From a virus: a stretch of DNA of 61,603 bases. The notes under the pieces are model-generated. The model did no database searches. It was not told the origin of the DNA and worked only from the letters and a program-made list of their open reading frames with translations. Positions 39,604-47,900 of the stretch are shown piece by piece. The position numbers were made by a program, and so were the translations under genes. The stretch is taken from positions 1 through 61,603 of IMG/VR virus record IMGVR_UViG_3300034101_004648. One strand, written 5' to 3'. Position 1 is the first letter of the stretch. Each line of letters starts with the position of its first letter.

Positions 39604-40287
39604 ATGAAGAACGCGAACTGCGGCCCAGCTTTGCTGTCGGCCGGCATCGAGGCCCGGCAGTGGAACGGCTGCGCAATTCAGCGCCGCGAGGCGGATGGCT
39701 TTGTGAACGCCACGGCCATGTGCAAGGCCGGCGGGAAGCGGTGGACGCTCTACTCCGCCAATGACCGAACCAAGGAGTACGTCTGCGCCCTTGCCGAGGG
39801 GTTGGGCATTCAGATCCCTTGCGGCGCAGCCGAGGTCGGAATTCCGACTTCGGGAATCCACGGCCTGATTCACATCGTCAAGGGCGGCCGGCCCGAGCTG
39901 CAGGGCACCTGGATCCATCCCCGCTTGGCCGTCGATCTGGCCCGCTGGATCTCACCAGCCTTTGCCGTTTGGATGGATGGCTGGTTCCTGGAGTCCATCG
40001 GCGTGGCCCAGTCCGCCACTGCAGAGCCCCTCCAGCAGCGCACCGCCGCCGCATCGCGCCCCCGTGGCCTGCGGCAGGATCCCGTCTGGAAGTCGTCCTA
40101 CTACCTCCCGGCCCTGATTCATCAGCGCTGGATCGGTGACCCCGAGGCCAACGAGATCATCCGGGGCATCGCTCACCACCTGCTGCTCTCCTGCGGCCCC
40201 CTGCCGGCCATAGCAGCAGTGGACGAGGCGGCTCTGGGCTGGAGCCGGGCCATGAAGGCACGGACGGGGCAGCAGGTTTGGTGGTGA
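39604..40287 (+). CDS. KilA-N domain antirepressor-like protein
   Basis: 227 residues. KilA-N signatures: ADGFVNATAMCKAGGKRW, RTKEYVCALAEGLGI, GGRPELQGTWIHPRLAVDLARWISPAFAVWM. The C-terminal ~100 residues are a separate helical domain. KilA-N proteins in temperate phages commonly act as antirepressors or transcription regulators. Placed as an independent + strand unit inside the antisense cassette. Confidence 0.85.
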   Translation: MKNANCGPALLSAGIEARQWNGCAIQRREADGFVNATAMCKAGGKRWTLYSANDRTKEYVCALAEGLGIQIPCGAAEVGIPTSGIHGLIHIVKGGRPELQGTWIHPRLAVDLARWISPAFAVWMDGWFLESIGVAQSATAEPLQQRTAAASRPRGLRQDPVWKSSYYLPALIHQRWIGDPEANEIIRGIAHHLLLSCGPLPAIAAVDEAALGWSRAMKARTGQQVWW

Positions 40288-40332
40288 TCGCCAGGGCGGG
40301 CCGGGCGCTTCCGGTGGAGGCCGCCAGCTCGC

Positions 40333-40569
40333 CTATCCCTCGCGGGCCCACTGGATCAGCCGGGCATCCCTAAAGCTCAGCCTGGCCTCGCACTCAAAGA
40401 CCACGATTGGCGGCGGGGTCATAGTGGGCGAGCCGGGAGGGGCTCCGCTGAACAGGTCAAAGCGCCGGGCGCAGTCGTGGCACCCCTCGCGCCAGAACCA
40501 CTCATGGCCCTCCTGCTCGCCCACGCCGGGGCAGCGCTCTATGTCGGGCGGGAGGGATGGGGTGGTCAT
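40333..40569 (-). CDS. Small Cys-containing protein
   Basis: 78 residues; CPGVGEQEGHEWFWREGCHDC gives a plausible zinc site, followed by a beta end (IVVFECEARLSF). Last gene of the leftward endolysin operon. Not recognised. Confidence 0.55.
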   Translation of the reverse strand: MTTPSLPPDIERCPGVGEQEGHEWFWREGCHDCARRFDLFSGAPPGSPTMTPPPIVVFECEARLSFRDARLIQWAREG

Positions 40570-40790
40570 GGCAGGCGGCAGTATTCACGAACGCGATCGG
40601 CGGAATCCCCTGCAAGCTCACGGGCGGCTTGCAGGTTGTCGGCGTACTTGATCTCCAGCAGGGCGCCGTAGGCCTCGCCGAGGGCATCCCAGCGGCGCAG
40701 CTCGCGCTCTGTTGCGGGCAGGGGGAATGGGACCAGCCGCTGAGCGATTGCGTACAGGCGGAGCTGGCGGAGTAGGTGGAAGATGTTCAT
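40566..40790 (-). CDS. Small helical protein
   Basis: 74 residues, helical throughout (LLRQLRLYAIAQRL, RRWDALGEAYGALLEIKYA). ATGA overlap with the next gene. Unknown. Confidence 0.55.
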   Translation of the reverse strand: MNIFHLLRQLRLYAIAQRLVPFPLPATERELRRWDALGEAYGALLEIKYADNLQAARELAGDSADRVREYCRLP

Positions 40791-40832
40791 GGGCTTAGTG
40801 GCTGGTGAGTGGTCGGCAGGGGTCGTGATCGC

Positions 40833-41054
40833 TCATGCCTTCCCGCCCCACTTCTTCCGCTGAAATCCACGCACCGAATCCCGGCGCATCAGCACGTGGG
40901 GGCCACCGCCGATGGGGATCAAGCACACGTGACCCGGCAGGTCGGGCAGGCCGCGAGGGGTGTAGGTGCGGCCATTGGGCCCGGCCCAGAAGTCACCGAG
41001 GCGGAACCGATCGGCGCGAGGCGTGATGATCCCGGTGAAGGCGGATTTTTTCAT
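40833..41054 (-). CDS. Small basic protein
   Basis: 73 residues from ATG 41054, overlapping the upstream stop. Beta-rich, ITPRADRFRLGDFWAGPNGRTYTP, with a Lys/Arg C-terminus. Unknown. Confidence 0.55.
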   Translation of the reverse strand: MKKSAFTGIITPRADRFRLGDFWAGPNGRTYTPRGLPDLPGHVCLIPIGGGPHVLMRRDSVRGFQRKKWGGKA

Positions 41055-41422
41055 GGCCGACCCCCTTCGCTGCAGCAATAGGCCTCGCAGGATCGAGCCC
41101 AGTCGTGGTTGTCCGTCGCCTCGGGGAAGTGAAGACTGCAGAAGCCGTAGAACCTTCGCTCCGTGCCGCCCGTTGTGCGCCGATATGGCCTCTCCTCAAA
41201 CAGGCGGCACGACCGGCACGTGCGAACGATGTCGGCCACGGGGATGCGTGGCAGCTCTGACGCATAGGAGGCCCACATCATGCCAACCCGCACACGGCGC
41301 ACCGCCTCGGCATTCATATCCAGCCGGCGGCCGATGACCGCGTGGGCGATGTCGGCGGGGGTCTCCAGGATGGCCCTGGCAAGCGTCTCCCTGGTCGCGT
41401 CGTCGTAGGTGCGGCGGGTCAT
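41051..41422 (-). CDS. Protein with helix-turn-helix-like start and Cys cluster
   Basis: 123 residues from ATG 41422 (ATGA overlap with the endolysin). N-terminal helices (RRTYDDATRETLARAILE, ADIAHAVIGRRLDMNAEAVRRVRVG) look like a helix-turn-helix; the C-terminal half has CRSCRLFEERPY, CSLHF and CEAYCC, suggesting zinc binding. Possibly a regulator of the cassette. Confidence 0.6.
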   Translation of the reverse strand: MTRRTYDDATRETLARAILETPADIAHAVIGRRLDMNAEAVRRVRVGMMWASYASELPRIPVADIVRTCRSCRLFEERPYRRTTGGTERRFYGFCSLHFPEATDNHDWARSCEAYCCSEGGRP

Positions 41423-42492
41423 ACAGCCTCCTGCAGCACGCTGACCCACACGGTCCCCAGGTCAAGCAGGGGAAGGATCCGATCGCGGAGATCCTGGTTG
41501 TGGAGGCGGATGCAGCCAAGGGTCGGGTGCAGCTCCTGCCGTGGGTTCCAGGCCCCCGGCCAGCCGCAGGCGCTGCCGCCACCGTGCAGCATGATCCCGT
41601 CGCGATAGGGCCGTGATGTGGGCCCCTCCTGCCCTTCCAGCCCCTCCAGGTCAAACGAATACCAGCCGTAGGCGCGGCGATCGGGAGTGAATGCCGCGGT
41701 CGGGTCCTGTTCGTAGTCGCGGTGGACGCCCTTCGGGTTGATCCGGTAAAGCCCCGGCGGGGTGTCGGTGCCCGTGCGGTTCCACTCGGCCTCCCTCCCC
41801 TGCCCGCGGCACAAGCAGGGGATCCTCCACAGCCGGCGCCCGTCGTGGGTCCAGGCCGTAAGGGTTTCGTTCACGTCGTTGGCGATCAGGTGGTGATCAC
41901 CCGCCTTCAGGGTGGGGCGGATCTTCGGGCCCACCGTCCCCGGCGACCAGATCGGCGGGCCCTGGGGGGCGGGGCCACCAGGTGGGCGCGGTGGCGTGGC
42001 GATCGTGACAGGGGCGGGAGCGCCGGCCACGAACAGGGCCACCTCTGCCGCCCGGCGCCGCACCAGGCCCGCCATGATCTTCTTCCCGGCCTTGCTCCAG
42101 CGGGGCAGCTCGGCCTTCACCACGGCCTCGGGGTTCTCGCCGGCCAACAGGCGCCGCCGCAGGGTGGAAATCTCCAGGCTCCTGGGGCCCACGTTGAAGG
42201 TAAAGCTGATCAATGCCGCCTGCTGCTTCGGGGTCCACGTCCCGGCCATCGGGAGCAGTCGGAACACTTCGACGGCGGCGCGGTTGATGTCCGTGGTCAA
42301 CATGCCCTCAGCAACCGCCTGGGTGATCACGGCGCCCTCCACCACGTCGGACCCGGTGTGCCCGTAGCCGATGGTCCAGGGATCGCCCCCGCTGCCGGGG
42401 TCGGGGTAGGCGGTGAGGCGGCACCCCTCGAACTCGGCGACGATCTGCCGGGCTGGGGCTAGCCACTGGAGATCGGGGGGATTGGTGCTCAT
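41419..42492 (-). CDS. Bifunctional endolysin: lysozyme plus L,D-transpeptidase-like domain
   Basis: 357 residues from ATG 42492. N-terminal phage lysozyme (GH24) with catalytic Glu22 in EFEGCRLTAYPD and GDPWTIGYGHTG; LISFTFNVG follows. After a Pro/Gly linker the C-terminal domain has the YkuD pattern: TPPGLYRINPKG, IMLHGGGSACGW and HPTLGCIRLHNQDLRD with active-site Cys327. No signal peptide, so release needs a holin (candidates at 991-1490). A lysozyme fused to this fold is unusual. Encoded antisense to the surrounding tail genes. Confidence 0.82.
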   Translation of the reverse strand: MSTNPPDLQWLAPARQIVAEFEGCRLTAYPDPGSGGDPWTIGYGHTGSDVVEGAVITQAVAEGMLTTDINRAAVEVFRLLPMAGTWTPKQQAALISFTFNVGPRSLEISTLRRRLLAGENPEAVVKAELPRWSKAGKKIMAGLVRRRAAEVALFVAGAPAPVTIATPPRPPGGPAPQGPPIWSPGTVGPKIRPTLKAGDHHLIANDVNETLTAWTHDGRRLWRIPCLCRGQGREAEWNRTGTDTPPGLYRINPKGVHRDYEQDPTAAFTPDRRAYGWYSFDLEGLEGQEGPTSRPYRDGIMLHGGGSACGWPGAWNPRQELHPTLGCIRLHNQDLRDRILPLLDLGTVWVSVLQEAV

Positions 42493-42660
42493 CAGAGAGG
42501 CCATTCGGAGATCGTCTGCCAGCCCTCGCCCTGCAGCCGGGCCACCTCGGCGGCGACCTGCTCGGGGGGGCACGTCCACCACCAGCGACCTGCTGCCCTC
42601 CTGACCGGGCGGGAGGGCCGTTGGCTCCTCACAGATCAGCCGAACGAGGCCGCAGGTCAT
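42492..42660 (-). pseudogene. Small gene frameshifted in a C7 tract
   Basis: From ATG 42660 the frame reads TCGLVRLICEEPTALPPGQ to VVDVPP, and then enters the endolysin frame. With six instead of seven C (42564-42570 region) it would continue EQVAAEVARLQGEGWQTISE and stop at a TGA overlapping the endolysin ATG, like all its neighbours. Total length is 3n+1. Either a slippage variant, a translational frameshift, or a sequence error. Confidence 0.6.
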
Positions 42661-42875
42661 CGCCGCATCCCCTGGCGCATCGCCCAGGCCGTGGCTGCCT
42701 TTTGGGCGTACCACGACTGGAGTAGGAGCTTCGCCAGGTTGCGGAGGCTCAGCACGTCGTCCACCTCGTCAAGGAGGCGGCCTATGCGCTCAATCTCAAA
42801 CGCCTGGGCGGTGCTCAGCTCCATGCCTGCGGGGTCCGCAGGGAGGAAACCGGCAACAGGATCGGGGGCTGGCAT
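42657..42875 (-). CDS. Small helical protein, weakly NblA-like
   Basis: 72 residues from ATG 42875. The segment ELSTAQAFEIERIGRLLDEV, then SLRNLAKLLLQSWYAQKAA forms two amphipathic helices. The length and the 'ELSxxQxFEI' start faintly recall NblA, the phycobilisome-degradation adaptor, but the match is too weak to assign. First gene of the leftward endolysin operon. Confidence 0.55.
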   Translation of the reverse strand: MPAPDPVAGFLPADPAGMELSTAQAFEIERIGRLLDEVDDVLSLRNLAKLLLQSWYAQKAATAWAMRQGMRR

Positions 42876-42942
42876 GGCAGCAGAATAGCTACCCAAATCC
42901 AGATAAGCATCAGGTCGGCGAGAGGATCCATAACTGGGCCAG

Positions 42943-42952
42943 CGGGAAAACT
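42943..42952 (+). promoter_or_regulatory. Late motif copy 11
   Basis: CGGGAAAACT-GCGGCAGAAG, GGG 35 nt before ATG 42979. It restarts the late regulon after the antisense cassette. Confidence 0.75.
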
Positions 42953-42978
42953 GCGGCAGAAGCTCTGACCGCTCCGCC

Positions 42979-44430
42979 ATGCCACGAGGCCGCCGCACCA
43001 GTTACACCCGCGACAACAGCGGCCGGTTCGCCAGCTCGCCAGGCGGCGGGGCCCCGAAGCGGAGCACCCCAGCGACCCGGCGGGCGGCCACCAGGGCGGG
43101 GAACCGGCTGAACCGGGACAACAGCGGGCGGATCAGCGGGATCGGCCGGAACGGGGCCACGGTGCGCGGCGGGAGACTGAAGACGGCCAAGGGGAACAAG
43201 CGGGCCACGCAGCTGGCCTCGATGCGCCCGGCGGTGCCCAGGGCGGGCACGATCGCCAAGGGCGGCCGAGGCGTGCGCGGGATGGTGGCGCGGAGCCTGG
43301 CGGCGGCACGGAAGGGGCGGATGGCGGCGGCGGCAGGCCTCTCCCGTGCTCGCCCCGGACAGCAGCAGCGGGCCTTGCAGCGAGCGCAGGCAAACGAGAA
43401 GCGACTCCAGGGCCCGGCGGCAAGGGGGACCAGCACCAGAACGAGGGCCGGGGTTGGCTATGCGGTAGCCAAGGGGGCACAGGGCTACTACAGCGGTAGC
43501 ACGCCAAGGCGAAAGGCTACATTTTCGCCGCTTACTGGGTCTATGGACAAAAAGGCGCTGGCGGCGCGTCGCAAGCAGGCTGTTGATAACAACAAGCCGC
43601 AGAAAGGCAAGGCGGCCAAGCCTGCAGTGGCGGCCAAGGACTCCGCCAAGCCCGCCAAAAAGGAGTCCAAGCGCAATATCAGCGATGCCAAGGCAGGCCG
43701 GATCATTGCGAGGCTTGACGCGAACAGGCCTGGATTGCGGAAGGCGACAGGCTCGGATCGTCGCAACAGAAACCTGCTGCAGACCTACGACCGGGCCAGC
43801 AAGTTTGTTTTGGCGGCTTCTACGCGAGAAAGCAAGCGTACCGGCGGACAGGGACGCATGGACCTTGCCGAGTCCGTGCGCCGGGCAGTCCGCAATGCCA
43901 AGGCGAAGGCTAAGCCCAAACCCAAGCCCGCCATCCTCGGAAGGGTGCCCACAAAGGGCCCCGGTCGCGGGCCGTTGATGAAGGCCAGGGCGACCCCCGC
44001 CAAGCCCAGCCCCAAGAGTCCACGCATCCGCGCCCGCATTGAAGGCTCCGCCCGCCCCGCCGGGACCGTGGCCAAGCCGCGGGGGATGAAGCCGGGGGTG
44101 TTGGCGCGGAGGAGGGGGGTGAAGCCGTTCAAAAAGGTTGACACAAGCCAAAGCGGAGTCAAAGCAAGGAGACAACGTGCATTGGCCCCAAAAAACTCAA
44201 CCTATTTAAGCCAAAAGATGGAATCAAGGAGCGCTATTGTCAGGAGCGCTGCTAATGCTATTTACAACCGCCAGCGAACCACAGGCAAGGTGTTAGGCCT
44301 TGCTCCTGTCGTTGTTCGCCAGCCGATTGGAATCATGCCTGGCCTTTCAGGTAGCAATCGCAATAGGGCAATGGCAAACCTTGAAAATGCCAGAACACGA
44401 GTGATAAAAGGTCGCAAGGGCCGCCGCTAA
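42979..44430 (+). CDS. Basic RDxxGRF-family protein E
   Basis: 483 residues. Shared N-terminus (RRTSYTRDNSGRFASSPGGG), an internal second copy of the motif type (NRLNRDNSGRISGIG) and AGTVAKPRGMKPGVLARRRG near residue 358. Very rich in Lys, Arg and Ala. The C-terminal 100 residues differ from proteins A-D and are AT-richer. Separated from its relatives by connector genes and the antisense cassette. Confidence 0.65.
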   Translation: MPRGRRTSYTRDNSGRFASSPGGGAPKRSTPATRRAATRAGNRLNRDNSGRISGIGRNGATVRGGRLKTAKGNKRATQLASMRPAVPRAGTIAKGGRGVRGMVARSLAAARKGRMAAAAGLSRARPGQQQRALQRAQANEKRLQGPAARGTSTRTRAGVGYAVAKGAQGYYSGSTPRRKATFSPLTGSMDKKALAARRKQAVDNNKPQKGKAAKPAVAAKDSAKPAKKESKRNISDAKAGRIIARLDANRPGLRKATGSDRRNRNLLQTYDRASKFVLAASTRESKRTGGQGRMDLAESVRRAVRNAKAKAKPKPKPAILGRVPTKGPGRGPLMKARATPAKPSPKSPRIRARIEGSARPAGTVAKPRGMKPGVLARRRGVKPFKKVDTSQSGVKARRQRALAPKNSTYLSQKMESRSAIVRSAANAIYNRQRTTGKVLGLAPVVVRQPIGIMPGLSGSNRNRAMANLENARTRVIKGRKGRR

Positions 44431-44432
44431 CC

Positions 44433-44873
44433 ATGCCCCTCCCCACCACCACCCTGGCCCTGTTCGACCTCCTGGCGGCCGACGCGGTGCTCACCCCCCT
44501 CCTAGGGGTCCACGTGCTGGGCGATGGCACCACCCGCCGCGCCCTGGCCCACTTCTGGCCGAAGGAGGCCGTGGAGCCGACCACGCAGCCTGCAGGGGTG
44601 GAGATCGTGGTTTGGCGCTCCCCCATGGGCACGGCCACCACGCCGACCCAGACCGGGGAGGTGGACGTGCGGCCCACCTTCCGCCTGTCGGTGACCCAGT
44701 GGGAGCCCCCCACCGCCGGGGGCGCCTGCAACCAGCTCGCGGTGATCAACCGCCTCCTGCAGCTCCTGCCGGGGGCCAATGCCTCGGACGTGACGATTGA
44801 TGGGCTCACCACGGGCCTGCAGCAGCATTCGGTTACGTGGGCGTGCCCGGTGGCGGTGCTGCAGCGCCCCTGA
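44433..44873 (+). CDS. Tail terminator-like protein
   Basis: 146 residues. TTLALFDLLAADAVLTPLLG at the start and RLSVTQWEPP, NRLLQLLPGANASD in the second half match the small minor tail/terminator proteins found before tape measure genes. Starts two bases after protein E stops. Confidence 0.55.
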   Translation: MPLPTTTLALFDLLAADAVLTPLLGVHVLGDGTTRRALAHFWPKEAVEPTTQPAGVEIVVWRSPMGTATTPTQTGEVDVRPTFRLSVTQWEPPTAGGACNQLAVINRLLQLLPGANASDVTIDGLTTGLQQHSVTWACPVAVLQRP

Positions 44874-44876
44874 CAG

Positions 44877-44886
44877 CGGGAAAACT
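44877..44886 (+). promoter_or_regulatory. Late motif copy 12
   Basis: CGGGAAAACT-GCAGCAGTAGC, a full extended form; GGG 34 nt before GTG 44912. Confidence 0.78.
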
Positions 44887-44911
44887 GCAGCAGTAGCGCG
44901 GCGCGGCTCGG

Positions 44912-47900
44912 GTGTCAGATCTTCAGGTATCGCTGGCCCTCCTGCTGGAGAACCAGGCGGAGATCGCCCGCGAGCTGGAGCGGGCTGGCGGGCAGGCCGG
45001 GGCAGACTTCGGCAAGGGGCTGAGCGCACAGGCGCAGAAGGCCTTCAACGACCTCGTGAGCCAGGCGGAGAAGGCCGCGAAGGAGGCCGGGGTCCGCTTC
45101 AACCGGGTCAAGCTGCAGTTTGAGACGGTCTCCGGGGACGTGATCCCCCAGAAGACCCTGGATCAGATCGGCAAGGTCAACAAGGGCTTTGCCGAGGCAA
45201 AGCAGGCGGTAGACGCCTTCAAATCCGCGACCACCGCCGCAACGCGGGAATCGGCCGCGGGGATGAACCTGCTGGAGGCTGCCGTCACCGGTGTTGCCGT
45301 CAGCCTGACCAGCCGGCTCACCGACGCCGCCGGCACCGCCCTGGGAAGCGTCAAGGGCCTTGTCCAGGGCTTCTTGGAGCTGGACGGTGAGCTTCGCCTG
45401 GCTGCCGCCGCCGCGGGGGAAACGGGCGGTTATCAGCGGCTCAGCCAGATCGTGGACAAGGTAGGAATTGACGCGGCCGGCACCACGAAACAGGTGGCGG
45501 AGCTGGCCACGTCCCTCGTGCGGGCCGGTTTCAGCATCTCTGAGGTGGAGGGGGCCCTGGCCGGCGTGGTCCGTGGCGCCGAGGCCACCGGGACCAGTTT
45601 CGAGAGCTTCGGAAACATCGTGGGCAACACCCTGCGGGGGTTCGGGCTGGAGGTGGATCAGACCGCCCGCGTGGTGGACGTGCTGACAAACACGGCCAAC
45701 AGCAGCAACGCCTCGATCGAAGGTCTGGGCTACACCTTCGAGTACACCGCGCCGATCGCCAAAGCCCTCGGGGTGAGCCTGGAAGACGTGGCCGCCGCCG
45801 CGGGCCTGATGGCCAACGCAGGCATCCAAGGCAGCGTGGCCGGCACCGGCCTCCGCACCGGCCTGCAGAAGCTGCAGCAGGCGGCCGGGGGCGCATCGCC
45901 TGAGGTGCTGGGCCTCGTGCGCGGCCAGGAGCGACTGCAGCAAGTGATGGGCAAGCTCGGGGCCACCGTGACCGATGCAAGCGGGAAGCTCCTGCCCTTG
46001 GAACAGGTGTTCTTGCGGTTGAAGGCTGGCATGGAGAGGCTCAACCAGGCCGATCAGGTGCAGCTGGCGAATGTGTTGTTCGGCGATGACGCGGGCTCCA
46101 AGTTCTTGTCAATCACGAACCAGAGCAGCTCAGCCATCACCAAGATGTTCGCGGACCTCCGCAACAGCAAAGGCGCCACCGATACCGCTCGCACCGCCAT
46201 GGCTGGGATGGGCCTGGAAATCCAGCAGCTCACCGGCACCATGGACAGCCTTCGCAACAACATCGGCGGGGTGATGGCGGCGGGGCTCCGGCCCCTGGTG
46301 CAGGCGGCCAACCTTGCCGTCGGGGCCATCTCGGGCCTACCCAAGCCGGTGAAGGACACCGGGGCAGCGCTGATCGCCTTGGGGATTGCCTCCACGGGCG
46401 CCGCGATCAGCATTGCCGCGCTCAATCTGGTGCTGGCCCAGACCGGCGGGCTTGCGGGCTTGGCCGTTGCAGCACGGGCCGCCAGTGTGGCCGTGGCCGG
46501 GATTGGGGGGAGCCTTGCGATCGTGGCCGCCGCCACCGCCGGGATCCTGCTGGCAACCGGGGCGTTCAAGGAGATGGATCAGACCACCAAAACCCTGGTT
46601 CAAACCACCATCGCACTGGGGGCCGGCGTCCTCGTGTTCCGGGGTATCGCCGCAGCCGCTGGAATCGCTGCAACCGGGCTGAGCTTGCTCAACATTCAAC
46701 TCGGCAGGACAGCTGTGCTCACCTCCTTGGCCTCTGGCGCCGCAAGGGGTGGATTCATCGCTGGACTGGTCGGCGCTGCCGCAACCGCCGTGGGCGTGTA
46801 CGCGGTGCTCAATAACAACATCAAGGCGACAGGCCAGGAAACCGAAGCACTCAGCAGCAAGGCCCGCGGACTGAAAGATCAGATCGCGCAGCTTCAAAAA
46901 GAGATTGCAGACGGGAAAAAACTGGGCATTGATACCACCGAGGCACAGAAGCGGGTGAATGAGCTTTACATGCAACTGCGAGAAGTTGAGGGACCGCTGG
47001 AGATCAAGCTGAGCATTGATAAGGCGAAGGCTGAACTTAAGACGCTGAGAGAGGAGTATGACAAGCTGGGAGAAGGGGATCGGCAAAAGGCGCCACTGCA
47101 GGCCAAGGTGGATGGAGCTGAGCGCTACCTCAAGCTACTGCAACAGATCGACCAAGGGCAGAAAGTGACGGACGCCTCCCCGGTGGCTCAGCAAGGCGCC
47201 AAGGACCTCGCTGAGCTTGAGAAGCGGGTAAAGGGGCTGCTGGCCAAGAAGATCAGCCTCCCTGTTGGCGCCCCCGAGCAGAAAGACATAGACGAAGCCT
47301 TGGATGTTTATCAGCGCCAGATTGATCTTAGGAAGATCGGAATTAAGACCGTGATTGATCGAGAGGAGGCCTTGCGGCAACTCAGCAGCCTGCAAGCTGA
47401 CATCGCCATAGCGCTATCCAAGGGTGCCGATCCATCCAAGCTCCGCAGCCAACTGCTGCCGCTGCAAATTCAAGTCAGGAATCTTGATATTGAACGCGAG
47501 AGAATCAACAAGGATCTAGCGGCAACATTGGATCGGCAGGTTGCCGCAGACGGCAAGCGGGTGCTCACCGCAAAGGAGCAACTGGAGGTAGCAAAGGGCA
47601 AGCTCACGGTTGAGCAGGCCAGTGCCAGCCTGGCCGACAAGATCGCCGGCCAAGACACCGCACGCCTGCGGACCATCCAACAGGTGGCCGATGCCTACGT
47701 GAACCTCGCCAGCGCTCAGGCGGCGCTTACTCAAAGCGGCTTTGACGTGGAGCGCAGTCGCAACAGCAACCGCCTCAGCCTGGCAGAGAAGGAGCTGCAG
47801 TTCCTGCGAGAGCGCGGGGGAAACGCACAAGTGATTCAGCAGGCAGAGGAGCGGATTGCGGCGATCAAGCGGGATGGAGAGGGGATCGAATACCGCAGCA

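Noticed and set aside
39286-39918. 305-residue version of the zinc-ribbon protein
   Set aside because: The upstream part runs antisense through the KilA-N gene and the promoter region; ATG 39285 follows the repeat at the right distance.
46912-46926. CGGGAAAAAACTGGG inside the tape measure gene as another late motif
   Set aside because: It has two extra A, lies mid-gene in codons for DGKKLG, and no start codon follows at the usual distance.
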